A stretch of 64,000 nt of DNA from Streptomyces sp. NBC_01485. Its GTDB lineage: Bacteria > Actinomycetota > Actinomycetes > Streptomycetales > Streptomycetaceae. The notes under the pieces were generated by a model. That model was given only the letters and a program-made list of their open reading frames with translations, had not been told where the DNA came from and did not search any database. This document shows, piece after piece, positions 34,145 through 44,679 of the stretch. Position numbers and translations under genes: made by a program. Location: positions 8,804,001-8,868,000 of the forward strand of contig NZ_CP109435.1 in NCBI RefSeq assembly GCF_036227125.1, given 5' to 3'. Position 1 is the first letter of the stretch. Every line of letters begins with the position of its first letter.

Positions 34145-34790
34145 GGTGTTCGCCCACTGCGCGGGCCGCTGTCCGCCAGGCCACCGTGACGGCCAGCCGG
34201 GCCGCCCTCGTGCCGCTCTCCGTCTCCGCGGGCAGGCGCAGCGGTGCGCCCAGGTGGACGTGGCAGTGGGGGCGCCGGACCGGGGCCGTCAGCGTGCCCG
34301 CCAGTTGCTTCGCGGCCGACCCCGACGCGATCCGCCGGGCGCCCGCGTGGCCCACCGGCACGACCAGCGCGCCGGTCGCCTGCGCCAGGCGGGCGAGGCC
34401 GGTGCGGAACGGCTCCGGCGCGCTGGGCGCCGCGTCCCGGCGGCGCGGCAGCCCGCCCTCGCCGTAGAGGAGCACGTGCCGGCCGCCGGCCAGCGCCTCG
34501 GCGGCGGCGTCGAGGGCCAGCGCCGCGTGGGCCGTCCGGCGGTGGACCGGTATGTGCCCCTCGCGGGTCAGCGCCCTGCCCAGCAGCGGGATGCGCCACA
34601 GCCCCGCGGTGGCCATGACCACCGGCTCCAGTTCGAACCGCCGCAGCGCGGTCATGACGACGGCGGGGTCGGCCATGGAGTCGTGGTTCGCCACGAAGAT
34701 GGTCCCCGCGGGCAGACGCAGCTTGATCTCACTGGTGACGGTGAGCCGCCCGAAGAACGGCGTCAGGGCGATGACGGCACGGCTGAACAC
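34110..34790 (-). CDS. 1-acylglycerol-phosphate acyltransferase-like protein (PlsC family)
   Basis: A 226-residue membrane-associated acyltransferase. The catalytic HX4D box is NHDSMADP (H36, D41), and the acceptor-phosphate site EGG(L)PRRR replaces the usual EGTRS. Such enzymes transfer an acyl chain to lysophosphatidate or a related glycolipid. GTG 34790 has GGAGG six bases upstream. The C-terminal 30 residues are Arg/Gly-rich and run into a DNA repeat, so the end may have been altered. It stands alone, convergent with the lacI-type gene. Confidence 0.85.
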   Translation of the reverse strand: MFSRAVIALTPFFGRLTVTSEIKLRLPAGTIFVANHDSMADPAVVMTALRRFELEPVVMATAGLWRIPLLGRALTREGHIPVHRRTAHAALALDAAAEALAGGRHVLLYGEGGLPRRRDAAPSAPEPFRTGLARLAQATGALVVPVGHAGARRIASGSAAKQLAGTLTAPVRRPHCHVHLGAPLRLPAETESGTRAARLAVTVAWRTAARAVGEHPKERNAPGTAT

Positions 34791-35091
34791 GAGGGAGCCT
34801 CCGGTAAGGGCGGGTCGGAGCCCCAGTGTCGTCGCGCGGGGACGACCCGCGCCTGAGTACGGCTACTCAGATCCCGGCGTGATCGGCACCCGGTCGCGGG
34901 CATCGGCGGCGGCTGATCGGTGCCCGGCCGCAGGCGGCGCTGAATCCACCGGGCCGAATCCACCGTGCCGCTGGACCCGCCGGGCCGCCGGACCCACCGG
35001 CCGGTAACCGGCCCGTACTCGCGGACAACCGCTCCCACAAGGGAAGATGGGACCGTAGGTCAATGGTCAACCGACGTGGAGGAGCGGGCAC
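34791..35091. other. 300-base stretch between acyltransferase and phosphoglucomutase
   Basis: This is the divergent promoter region of the two genes. It ends with a strong ribosome site, GGAGGAGCGGG (35078-35088). It contains short imperfect repeats (GAATCCACCGGGCC/GAATCCACCGTGCC), but I see no gene, RNA or clear operator in it. Confidence 0.5.
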
Positions 35092-36732
<1,641 letters not shown>

Positions 36733-36903
36733 GGCCAAGCCGGCCAGGCGCCGGTCAGGAGGCGGACGGCGTGGTGCGTGGCCGGTGGCGCGTACCGCGT
36801 CCCGCCGGGTGCGGTGCCGTGCCCACGGAGACCAGCGAGTACGAAACGGTCTCGATCCGGGGCGCGGCTCGGGCCGGGGGAGCGGTGCGGCAATCATGGG
36901 GCC

Positions 36904-38043
36904 ATGCAGCGGCCCGTCCCCCCGAGCACGCCCGAATGGTTCACGGTCGACGACTCGACGCTGAACGTCGCGCTCGTGTACCCGATGCAGGGGCCCGCCG
37001 GGGTGTTCGGCCCCACCTGCGAGACCTGCGCCCGGCTGGCCGCCGAGGAGGTCAACAAGGCGGGCGGCGTGCTGGGCAAGGAGCTGCGGCTCCTGGAGGT
37101 CGACGGGGGCGCCGAACCGCGGCAGGTCGCGGAGGACGTGGAGGCCCTGGTGGCCACGGGCGTCGTACAGGGGGTCACGGGCTGGCACATCTCCTCGGTG
37201 CGGCAGGCGATGGCCCCGCGCATCGCCCACCGGGTGCCGTACGTCTACACCGCGCTCTACGAGGGCGGCGAGCGCACCGACGGCGTCTACCTCACCAGCG
37301 AGACCCCCGCCTCGCAACTGCTGCCCGCCATCATCGCGCACGAGCGCCTGAGCATCGCGAACATGGTCCGCGCCCCCAAACCCAAACCCGACACCGAGAA
37401 TCCCGGCGCGTTCCTCCCGAATGGAGCCGCCGCGAAGGCCGGCCTGAATAAGAGCATCCACGACGCGGGTTGGGGGGTGTTCCTGGGCATCCTCGCGCAC
37501 AAGGCTGAAAGCGCCGGTCGCAAGCTGATCCCGGTGGACCCCCGCAACACCTCCCGCACCTGCCCCGCCTGCGGGCACGTGTCCGGCGAGAACCGCACCA
37601 CACAAGAGAAGTTCGAGTGCACCCAGTGCGGTCACACCGCCAACGCCGATCAGGTCGGCGCACTCAACGTCGCTGTCAGGGCCGGGCTGGTCCTTCCCGA
37701 CGTGGCCTAGCCGCCGACAGGAGAAGCCCCCCGGATTTATCCGGGGGGAGGAGTCACGGACTTCCACGGGCAGTACGCCGACCGCTTCGGCGTGAGCGCC
37801 CCGACGCCGGGGAGCCTCGGCGAATTCTGCCACGAGGGCGTCCTGTTGCTCGCGGCGCTCATCGAACGGGCCCGCACCCTCGACGTGTCCGCCATCGGCG
37901 CCGCCGCCGTCTCCTACGAGGGTCCGCGCGGCCTGCTGAGGCTGGACGGCCGGCACGTGCGCCAGCGCATCCACCTGGCCCGCGCGGACGGGCTCGACTT
38001 CAACGTCCTCGCTCAACTGCGCGCTCCGCACGCGTTGTTGTGA
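36904..38043 (+). pseudogene. Urea/amide-type ABC substrate-binding protein gene, broken by a TnpB remnant
   Basis: The first 142 codons (36904-37329) encode the N-terminal part of an AmiC/UrtA-like binding protein: LNVALVYPMQGPAGVFGP, then TGWHISSVRQAMAPRIAHRVPYVYTALYEGGERT. At about 37330 the frame runs directly into the C-terminal part of a TnpB transposase, which ends at TAG 37710. The C-terminal end of the binding protein resumes at about 37758 (DFHGQYADRFGVSAP...) and ends at 38043, in the same frame. The central ~190 residues found in relatives are missing, so insertion was followed by deletion. No signal peptide is seen at the N-terminus, as in cytoplasmic AmiC-type sensors. Confidence 0.85.
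37330..37757 (+). mobile_element. 5'-truncated IS605-type element: TnpB C-terminus plus right end
   Basis: About 126 codons of TnpB (OrfB) are left. They start at IAHERLSIANMV and include GLNKSIHDAGWG, the zinc-ribbon cysteines CPACG and CTQCG, and the last RuvC segment HTANADQVGALNV, ending at 37710. The right-end hairpin follows: CCCCCCGG (37727-37734), loop ATTTAT, CCGGGGGG (37741-37748), then GGAGTCAC. No tnpA, no left end and no TnpB N-terminus are present, so it cannot move by itself. In intact elements the 3' end of tnpB plus the right end encodes the omega-RNA whose guide is the flanking DNA. Confidence 0.85.
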
Positions 38044-38518
38044 CGTCTCCTCGTGCCGTGACGCCCCCTCCGTCCTCCAGCACCCCGGCCAGCCGGTCCA
38101 GCCGCTCCAGCAGGCCCGCCGGCCGTCCGCCCCGCTCCTCGCCCTCGTCCTCTTCCAGGAGCAGCGGCTCCAACTCGGCCCAGTCGGCCCGTACTTCGCG
38201 GAGCAGTCGCTGCCGACGATGCATGCCCCGAGGGGTGAGGCAGGCCAGGACGCGGCGCCGGTCCGCGGGGTCGACGCGGCGGAACACCAGGTTCTGGTCG
38301 ACGAGTTGGTCGATCAGCTTGGTGGCGCTCGGGGCAGGCAGGAAGGCGTGGTCGGCGACGGCCGTCATGTGGTGACCCTGCCCGTCCGACAGCAGGTCCA
38401 GGACCCGCCACGCCTCCACCGAGCAGTCGAACTCGTCCAGCACGGACTGGAGTCGGCGGACGGCGAGGCGCTCGGCCCGGGTCAGCAGACGGAGCAGTTC
38501 CAGGGGCCGCCTCGCCAT
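38000..38518 (-). CDS. MarR-family transcriptional regulator
   Basis: A 172-residue winged-helix regulator: RLQSVLDEFDCSVEAWRVLDLL, recognition region PAPSATKLIDQLVDQNLVFRRVDPADRRR, then a long C-terminal helix. The last 30 residues are Gly/Arg-rich and probably a tail. ATG 38518 has GGAGGAG six bases upstream. It is convergent with, and overlaps by 44 bases, the broken binding-protein gene, and is divergent from urtA. It may once have regulated either neighbour. Confidence 0.88.
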   Translation of the reverse strand: MARRPLELLRLLTRAERLAVRRLQSVLDEFDCSVEAWRVLDLLSDGQGHHMTAVADHAFLPAPSATKLIDQLVDQNLVFRRVDPADRRRVLACLTPRGMHRRQRLLREVRADWAELEPLLLEEDEGEERGGRPAGLLERLDRLAGVLEDGGGVTARGDVTTTRAERAVERGR

Positions 38519-38634
38519 CGCAACTCCTCCGCTCGAAGTCCTGGTCCCCCGTGCGGGGTTGGCGGGAGCCTACCGGAAAGGCGAAAAGATCCTTTCCTCG
38601 GGAAGTAACAATGCCCGCGATATTACTTTCGTCA

Positions 38635-38672
38635 GAAACTGTTCTTCAATTGCGCGGAAACGCGGGGGAAAC
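38635..38672 (+). promoter_or_regulatory. GlnR-like box: GAAAC repeats in 11-base phase
   Basis: GAAAC occurs at 38635, 38657 and 38668, at offsets of exactly 22 and 11 bases, on the same strand and about 110-150 bases upstream of urtA. Streptomyces GlnR binds GTnAC-n6-GAAAC, i.e. five-base half-sites repeated every 11 bases, and urea uptake is a known nitrogen-controlled function. The GTnAC half-sites are not well conserved here, so this is a candidate only. Confidence 0.4.
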
Positions 38673-38784
38673 AGTTTCCTCGCAGGCTGGGCGCGCTTCT
38701 TCCGTTCCTCTCCCCAGAGTCCTTCAGCGTCCTCAGTGTCCTTCCGCTCTCTTCGCACCGCCCCTCGGGGCATGGAGGTTTCCT

Positions 38785-40041
38785 ATGTCCGGGCTCAGCA
38801 TCAGCAGACGAGGCCTGTTGGCCGGCATCTCGGCCGTCGGCGCCTCCGCCGCGCTCAGCGCCTGTGGCGCCAAGACCGGTGACAGCGCCTCGACGGACGG
38901 GGCCGGAGCCTCCGCCGACACCTCCGGCAGCACGGTCAAGGTGGGTCTGCTGAACTCTCTGTCGGGCACCATGGCCATCAGCGAAGTCACCGTCCACAAC
39001 GCCCTGTTGCTCGCCATCAAGGAGATCAACGCGGCCGGCGGTGTGCTCGGCAAGAAGCTCAAGGCCGTCAGCCAGGACGGCGCCTCCGACTGGCCCACCT
39101 TCGCCGAGAAGGCCGAGGCGCTCATCAAGGACGACAAGGTCGCGGCCACCTTCGGCTGCTGGACCTCGGCCAGCCGCAAGGCCGTCAAGCCGGTCTTCGA
39201 GCGGTACAAGTCGCCGCTGTTCTACCCCGTGCAGTACGAGGGCCTGGAGGAGTCGCCGTACATCTTCTACATCGGCGCGACCACCAACCAGCAGATCGTC
39301 CCGGCCCTCGACTATCTCAAGAAGCAGGGGCTGACCAAGCTCTATCTGGTCGGCAGCGACTACGTCTTCCCGCGCACCGCCAACAAAATCATCAAGGCGT
39401 ACGCGAAGGCCAAGGGCATGACGGTGGTCGGCGAGGACTACGCGCCGCTCGGCTCCACGGAGTTCGGCACCATCGTCAACAAGGTCAAGGACTCCGGCGC
39501 GGACGCCGTGTTCAACACCCTCAACGGCGACAGCAACGTGGCCTTCTTCAAGGAGTACAAGTCCTCCGGGCTCACCGCCAAGAGCATGCCGGTGCTGTCG
39601 GTCTCCATCGCCGAGGAGGAGGTGAAGAGCATCGGCACCCAGTACCTCCAGGACCAGTTGACCGCCTGGAACTACTACGAGACCACGCCCGGCGCGGCCA
39701 ACACCAAGTTCGTGGCGGCCTACCAGGCCGAGTACGGCAAGGACAAGCCGACGAGCGACCCGATGGAGGCCGCCTACATCTCCGTCCACCTCTGGAAGGC
39801 GATGGTTGAGAAGGCGGGTTCGTTCGACGTCGCCAAGATCAAGGCGGCCTCGGACGGCATAACCTTCGACGCCCCCGAGGGCAAGGTCACCGTCGACGGC
39901 GCGAGCCAGCACGTCTACAAGACGGCCCGGATCGGCAAGGTCGGTGCGGACGGTCTGATCACCGAGGTCTGGAACTCGGGCAGCCCGATCAAGCCGGACC
40001 CGTACCTCAAGGGCTACGACTGGGCCGCCGGCCTGTCCTGA
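38785..40041 (+). CDS. urtA: Urea ABC transporter substrate-binding lipoprotein UrtA
   Basis: A 418-residue binding protein. The N-terminus has a Tat-type SRRGLL followed by a lipobox LSAC at C27, so it is exported folded and lipid-anchored. The mature chain shows the UrtA pattern: VGLLNSLSGTMAISE, CWTSASRKAVKPVFE, YPVQYEGLEESPYIFYIGA. It delivers urea to UrtBC. ATG 38785 has GGAGG six bases upstream. It is first in the urtABCDE operon and about 95 bases from urtB. No urease genes are in this window. Confidence 0.95.
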   Translation: MSGLSISRRGLLAGISAVGASAALSACGAKTGDSASTDGAGASADTSGSTVKVGLLNSLSGTMAISEVTVHNALLLAIKEINAAGGVLGKKLKAVSQDGASDWPTFAEKAEALIKDDKVAATFGCWTSASRKAVKPVFERYKSPLFYPVQYEGLEESPYIFYIGATTNQQIVPALDYLKKQGLTKLYLVGSDYVFPRTANKIIKAYAKAKGMTVVGEDYAPLGSTEFGTIVNKVKDSGADAVFNTLNGDSNVAFFKEYKSSGLTAKSMPVLSVSIAEEEVKSIGTQYLQDQLTAWNYYETTPGAANTKFVAAYQAEYGKDKPTSDPMEAAYISVHLWKAMVEKAGSFDVAKIKAASDGITFDAPEGKVTVDGASQHVYKTARIGKVGADGLITEVWNSGSPIKPDPYLKGYDWAAGLS

Positions 40042-40136
40042 TCCCCGGCCCCTCCCGGTGGGACCCGGCCCCGACCACGGGGCCGGGTCACGCCCATGGC
40101 ATGCCCGCACTCCCGTCCCCGACCAGGAGCCGCTTC

Positions 40137-41024
40137 ATGACGGTCATCCTCAACCAGTCCTTCACCGGCATCAGCATCGGCGCCGTCCTCCTGCTCATCG
40201 CGCTCGGCCTGACCCTGACCTTCGGTCAGATGGGCGTGATCAACATGGCGCACGGCGAGTTCATCATGACCGGCGCCTACACCACGTACGTCCTGCAGAA
40301 GTCGATCAGCAGCGCCGGCGTCTCCCTGCTGGTCGCCCTGCCCGTGGCCTTCCTGGTCGCCGGCGCCATGGGAGCGCTCCTGGAGTGGCTGCTCATCCGG
40401 CGCCTGTACACCCGCCCGCTGGACACCCTGCTGGTCACCTGGGGCGTCTCCCTGATGCTCCAGCAGCTCGCCCGGGACGTCTTCGGCGCCCCCAACGTCC
40501 AGACCCACGCCCCCGACCTGCTCACCGGCAACATCTCCATAGGCGGCGGCGTCACCTTCGCCAACAGCCGCCTGTTCATCCTCGGCCTCGCCCTGCTCTG
40601 CGTCCTGGCCCTCACGCTCATCCTGCGGCTCACCCCGCTGGGCCGCCGGATCCGGGCCGTCGTGCAGAACCGCGACCTCGCCGAGGTGTCCGGCATCGCC
40701 ACCGGACGCGTCGACCGCATGACCTTCTTCATCGGCTCGGGCCTCGCGGGCGTGGCCGGCGTCGCCCTCACCCTCGTCGGACCGATCGGCCCGACCATGG
40801 GCACCAACTACATCGTCGACGCCTTCCTGGTCGTCGTCGTGGGCGGCATCGGACAGCTCAAGGGCAGCGTGATCACCGCGTTCGCCCTCGGCGTGCTGCA
40901 GTCGGTCCTCGAGTACTCGACGACGCTCAGCGTCGCGAAGGTCATCGTGCTCGTGGCGATCGTCGCCTTCCTCCAGTGGCGACCCCAGGGCCTGTACACA
41001 CTGCGCACCCGGAGCCTGGCATGA
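40137..41024 (+). CDS. urtB: Urea ABC transporter permease UrtB
   Basis: A 295-residue membrane protein of the branched-chain/urea permease class with about eight spans. Typical segments are FGQMGVINMAHGEF near the start and GVAGVALTLVGPIGPTMG with the following VVVVGGIGQLKG. ATG 40137 is preceded by AGGAG nine bases away; an in-frame ATG at 40101 is less likely. Its stop overlaps the urtC start (ATGA). Confidence 0.95.
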   Translation: MTVILNQSFTGISIGAVLLLIALGLTLTFGQMGVINMAHGEFIMTGAYTTYVLQKSISSAGVSLLVALPVAFLVAGAMGALLEWLLIRRLYTRPLDTLLVTWGVSLMLQQLARDVFGAPNVQTHAPDLLTGNISIGGGVTFANSRLFILGLALLCVLALTLILRLTPLGRRIRAVVQNRDLAEVSGIATGRVDRMTFFIGSGLAGVAGVALTLVGPIGPTMGTNYIVDAFLVVVVGGIGQLKGSVITAFALGVLQSVLEYSTTLSVAKVIVLVAIVAFLQWRPQGLYTLRTRSLA

Positions 41025-42139
41025 CGACAACGACCCCCACGGCGACCCCTGTTCCGCTGCTGGAACGCCTCCGCGTACCCGGCGCCTTCGTCCTCGGCGC
41101 CGCACTCCTCCTCGGCGTCGCCCCGTTCGCCCTCTCCGACTTCCGGCTCTCCCTCCTCGCGAAGTACCTCTGCTACGCGATCGTCGCCGTCGGCGTCAGC
41201 CTCGCCTGGGGCCGGGGCGGGCTCATGGTGCTCGGCCAGGGCGTCTTCTTCGGCCTCGGCGGCTACGCCATGGCCATGCACCTCAAGCTCGCCGACGCCG
41301 CCGCCACCGGCGAGACGCTCCCCGACTTCATGCAGCTCTACGGCACCGGCGACGCCCTGCCCTGGTGGTGGAAGCCGTTCGCGAACCCGGGGTTCGCGCT
41401 CGCCATGACCGTGCTGCTGCCCATGGCGGTCGCCGCGGTGCTCGGCTTCTTCGTCTTCCAACGCCGGGTCAAGGGCGCCTACTTCGCGATCCTCAGCCAG
41501 GCCCTGGCCGCCGCCCTGTCCATCTGGCTGATCGGCCAGCAGGCCACCACCGGCGGCACCAACGGCCTCACCGACATCCAGGGCTTCTTCGGCTACTCGC
41601 TGGACGACCCCGTCAACCAGCGGATGGTGTACTTCGTCATCGCCGCCGTCCTGCTCCTGCTGATGGCCGCCGCACGCCAGTTGTTCGTCAGCCGCTACGG
41701 CGAACTCCTCATCGCCGTACGGGACTCCGAGGAGCGGGTGCGCTTCCTCGGCTACAACCCGGCCAACGTCAAACTCGTCGCGTACGTCGTCGCGGCCGGC
41801 ATGGCGGGTCTGGCCGGCGCCCTCTTCGTGCCGGCCGTCGGGATCATCTCGCCGGCGCTGATCGGGATCGTGCCGTCCATCGGCTTCGTCATCGGCGCGG
41901 CGGTCGGCGGCCGGGCCTCGCTGGTGGGCGCGGTGCTCGGCGCGATCGCCGTGGCCTGGGCGCAGAGCACGCTCTCCGACGCCTTCCCCGCCGCGTGGAC
42001 GTACCTCCAGGGGCTGCTGTTCGTCCTGGCGGTCGGCTTCCTGCCCGGCGGCCTCGCCTCCCTCGGGGCCCTGCGAGGACGCCGTACCCGTACCGCCAGC
42101 CGTACCGCCACCACTCGCACGACGGGAGAGACAGCATGA
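41021..42139 (+). CDS. urtC: Urea ABC transporter permease UrtC
   Basis: A 372-residue membrane protein, second half of the channel. LAWGRGGLMVLGQGVFFGLGGYAMAMH and the late IGIVPSIGFVIGAAVGGRASL region are typical of UrtC, as is the length (longer than LivM). The C-terminal tail is Arg/Thr-rich. The gene overlaps urtB by four bases and urtD by four bases. Confidence 0.95.
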   Translation: MTTTTPTATPVPLLERLRVPGAFVLGAALLLGVAPFALSDFRLSLLAKYLCYAIVAVGVSLAWGRGGLMVLGQGVFFGLGGYAMAMHLKLADAAATGETLPDFMQLYGTGDALPWWWKPFANPGFALAMTVLLPMAVAAVLGFFVFQRRVKGAYFAILSQALAAALSIWLIGQQATTGGTNGLTDIQGFFGYSLDDPVNQRMVYFVIAAVLLLLMAAARQLFVSRYGELLIAVRDSEERVRFLGYNPANVKLVAYVVAAGMAGLAGALFVPAVGIISPALIGIVPSIGFVIGAAVGGRASLVGAVLGAIAVAWAQSTLSDAFPAAWTYLQGLLFVLAVGFLPGGLASLGALRGRRTRTASRTATTRTTGETA

Positions 42140-42909
42140 GCGGCGAGGGACTGACCGTCCGCGATCTGCGGGTGACGTTCGACGGGTTCACCGCCGTCGA
42201 CGGCGTCGACCTGGACATCCGCCCCGGCGACCTGCGCTTCCTCATCGGCCCGAACGGCGCGGGCAAGACCACCCTCGTCGACGCGGTCACCGGCCTGGTG
42301 AAGGCCACCGGCTCGGTCCGCTTCGGCGACCAGGACCTGCTGGGCCAGCCGGTGCAGAAGATCGCCCGGCTGGGGATCGGCCGGACCTTCCAGACGGCGA
42401 CGGTCTTCGAGGAGCTGACCGTCCTGCAGAACCTGGACATCGCCGCCGGCGCGGGCCGCGGGGTGTGGACCATGCTGCGGCGCCGCAAGGACGTGCCCGA
42501 GCCGGTCGGTAAGGCCCTGGAGACCATCGGCCTGACCGGCCTGCGCGACCGCCCCGCCGGGGCGCTGGCCCACGGGCAGAAGCAGTGGCTGGAGATCGGC
42601 ATGCTGCTGGTCCAGGACGTCAAGCTGCTCCTCCTCGACGAGCCGGTCGCCGGCATGAGCCACGACGAACGCGAGGCCACCGGCGAGCTGTTGCAGCGGG
42701 TGAGCGCGGACCACACGGTCGTCGTCATCGAGCACGACATGGACTTCATGCGCTCCTTCGCCCGCAGCGTCAGCGTCCTGCACGCCGGCAAGGTCCTCAG
42801 CGAGGGCTCCGTCGCCGAGGTCCAGGCCGACGCCGAGGTCCAGGAGGTCTACCTCGGCCGCGTCTGCGAACCCGAGCCCACCCCCGCAGCTGTCGCCGAG
42901 GAGGCGTGA
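42136..42909 (+). CDS. urtD: Urea ABC transporter ATP-binding protein UrtD
   Basis: A 257-residue ABC ATPase. Walker A is GPNGAGKTT and Walker B is KLLLLDEPVAGMS. The signature region is ALAHGQKQWLEIGMLL, the degenerate form usual for the UrtD/LivG class. ATG 42136 overlaps the urtC stop. It works with UrtE to power urea uptake. Confidence 0.95.
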   Translation: MSGEGLTVRDLRVTFDGFTAVDGVDLDIRPGDLRFLIGPNGAGKTTLVDAVTGLVKATGSVRFGDQDLLGQPVQKIARLGIGRTFQTATVFEELTVLQNLDIAAGAGRGVWTMLRRRKDVPEPVGKALETIGLTGLRDRPAGALAHGQKQWLEIGMLLVQDVKLLLLDEPVAGMSHDEREATGELLQRVSADHTVVVIEHDMDFMRSFARSVSVLHAGKVLSEGSVAEVQADAEVQEVYLGRVCEPEPTPAAVAEEA

Positions 42910-42910
42910 C

Positions 42911-43612
42911 GTGACGTCCATGCTGGAGATCAACAACGTCCGGGCGGGCTACGACCGCACCACCGTCCTGCACGGGGTGACCGTGACGGTGCCGAAGGAC
43001 GGCGTCGCGGCCGTCCTGGGCCACAACGGCGCCGGCAAGAGCACCCTGCTGCGCGCGGCCATGGGCCTGATCAGGCCGACCGGCGGGACCGTCCGGCTCG
43101 ACGGCGAGGACATCACCCGCCTCGCCCCGCACCAGCGCGTCGCGCGCGGGATGGCGTACGTCCCGCAGGGCCAGCAGTCCTTCCCGCACCTCACGACAGC
43201 GGAAAACCTCCAGCTCGTCGCCGACGGCCGCCCCGAAGGGCGGGAGGCGATCGCCGAGGCGCTGGACCTGTTCCCCGTCCTGCGCGAGCTGTCCGGGCGG
43301 CGCGCCGGTCTGCTCTCCGGCGGGCAGCGCCAGCAGCTCGCCATCGCCCGGGCCCTGGTCACCCGGCCGCGGCTGCTCCTGCTCGACGAACCGACCGAGG
43401 GCATCCAGCCCTCCGTCGTCGCCGAGATCGAGGAGACGATCCTGGCCCTCGCCCGGCGCGGCGGACTCTCCGTCCTCCTCGTCGAACAGCACGTCGGCTT
43501 CGCCATGCGCGCCGCCCGGCACTACCACGTCCTGGAGGCGGGCCGCGTGACCTCCTCCGGCGAGGGCGGCACGGACGCCGAGCAGACGGTACGGGCGGCA
43601 CTCAGCGTGTAG
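42911..43612 (+). CDS. urtE: Urea ABC transporter ATP-binding protein UrtE
   Basis: A 233-residue ABC ATPase. Walker A is GHNGAGKST, the signature is LLSGGQRQQLAIARAL, and Walker B is LLLLDEPTEGIQPSV, a wording common in UrtE. GTG 42911 has GGAGG about six bases upstream and is one base after the urtD stop. It is the last gene of the operon and is followed by a short tandem repeat and a hairpin. Confidence 0.95.
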   Translation: MTSMLEINNVRAGYDRTTVLHGVTVTVPKDGVAAVLGHNGAGKSTLLRAAMGLIRPTGGTVRLDGEDITRLAPHQRVARGMAYVPQGQQSFPHLTTAENLQLVADGRPEGREAIAEALDLFPVLRELSGRRAGLLSGGQRQQLAIARALVTRPRLLLLDEPTEGIQPSVVAEIEETILALARRGGLSVLLVEQHVGFAMRAARHYHVLEAGRVTSSGEGGTDAEQTVRAALSV

Positions 43613-43640
43613 TCGGACGTTCGGACGTTCGGACGTTCGG
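43613..43640. repeat. TCGGACGT tandem repeat after urtE
   Basis: Three exact copies of the eight-base unit TCGGACGT (43613-43636) followed by TCGG begin at the base after the urtE stop codon. Confidence 0.9.
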
Positions 43641-43653
43641 GCAGCCGGGCAGT

Positions 43654-43676
43654 GGGGTCGGGCGGGAGCCGACCCC
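43654..43676 (+). terminator. Hairpin ending the urtABCDE operon
   Basis: GGGGTCGG (43654-43661), loop of seven, CCGACCCC (43669-43676): a perfect eight-base stem about 40 bases after the urtE stop, without a T run. Confidence 0.7.
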
Positions 43677-43780
43677 TGATGCTCCCAGCCCTGGGCCGCT
43701 ATCATCCTCTAAAGGTAAAATGTGAGGTTTGCCCGCTGGGGCGGCCCTCCCGACGAGCTGCCGTCCCGCCGGAGTGATCA

Positions 43781-44629
43781 ATGTCCCGCAAGCGCCCCAC
43801 GGACGACGGCGACGAGCTGCTGGCCAGGCTCGGTTCGCTGACCGCCCAGGCGCGCGAGCGCGCGGAGCTGCAACGCTCCCGCGTCGAGCTGGCCCTCGCC
43901 CTCCAGCGCGGCATGCTGCCCAGGGACCTGCCCGTGGCCCCCGGATTCCGCCTGGCCGTGAAGTACGCGCCCGCCTGCCACGGCCTCAACGTGGGCGGCG
44001 ACTGGTACGACGCCTTCACGATGCCGGACGGGCGCATCGGCCTGTCCATCGGCGACGTCCAGGGCCACAACATAGAGGCGACCGCGTTCATGGGGCAGGT
44101 CCGGGTCGGCCTGCGCGCCCTCGCCTCCGTCACCGGCGAGCCCGGCGAGCTCCTCGCCCGGACCAACGAGCTGCTCCTCTCCCTCGGCAGCGATCTCTTC
44201 GCCACCTGCACCTTCATGCGGCTCGACCCCGCCACCGGGTTCCTGGAGAGCGCCCGGGCCGGGCACGTCCCGTGCGTGTGGGCCACGGCGGACGGCAAGT
44301 CCGGTGTCGCCGAGGACGAGGGCGGACCGCCCCTCGGGGTCCAGGGCGGCATGGACTACCCGGTCACCCGGTACCGGCTCACCAAGGGCGGAGTGTTCGT
44401 GCTGCTCACGGACGGTGTGGTGGAGGGACCGACGCTGAGCGTCGAGGAGGGCCTCGACCAGGTCGTACGGCTCGCGGGCGTCGCCGCCGTCGCGGGCATG
44501 GACGCGGGCCCGCTCGCCGCCGCGGTGATCAAGGGCGCGGAGCGCGTCGGCCACGAGGACGACGCCGCCGTGCTCGTGGTGCGGCACGACGGACTGGTGG
44601 GCCCGGAGGTCCCCCGGGTTCAGCCATAG
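43781..44629 (+). CDS. PP2C/SpoIIE-type serine phosphatase
   Basis: A 282-residue phosphatase. A short coiled N-terminus (about 1-45, ending ELALALQRGMLP) leads into the SpoIIE/PP2C domain. Metal-binding segments are GGDWYDAF, SIGDVQGHN, LLTDGVVEG and EDDAAVLV. Proteins of this type dephosphorylate anti-sigma-factor antagonists in Streptomyces. No sensor domain is present, so it may be regulated by a partner. It is monocistronic after the urt terminator. Confidence 0.92.
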   Translation: MSRKRPTDDGDELLARLGSLTAQARERAELQRSRVELALALQRGMLPRDLPVAPGFRLAVKYAPACHGLNVGGDWYDAFTMPDGRIGLSIGDVQGHNIEATAFMGQVRVGLRALASVTGEPGELLARTNELLLSLGSDLFATCTFMRLDPATGFLESARAGHVPCVWATADGKSGVAEDEGGPPLGVQGGMDYPVTRYRLTKGGVFVLLTDGVVEGPTLSVEEGLDQVVRLAGVAAVAGMDAGPLAAAVIKGAERVGHEDDAAVLVVRHDGLVGPEVPRVQP

Positions 44630-44679
44630 GGCCGGACCCGGCGTCTCTCGCCTCGCCGACGCCGCCGCGCCGGTGTCTG

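Noticed and set aside
38604..38639. A full GTnAC-n6-GAAAC GlnR site from GTAAC or ATTAC blocks before urtA
   Set aside because: The spacing between these blocks and the next GAAAC is off by two or more bases; only the phased GAAAC series was kept as a candidate.
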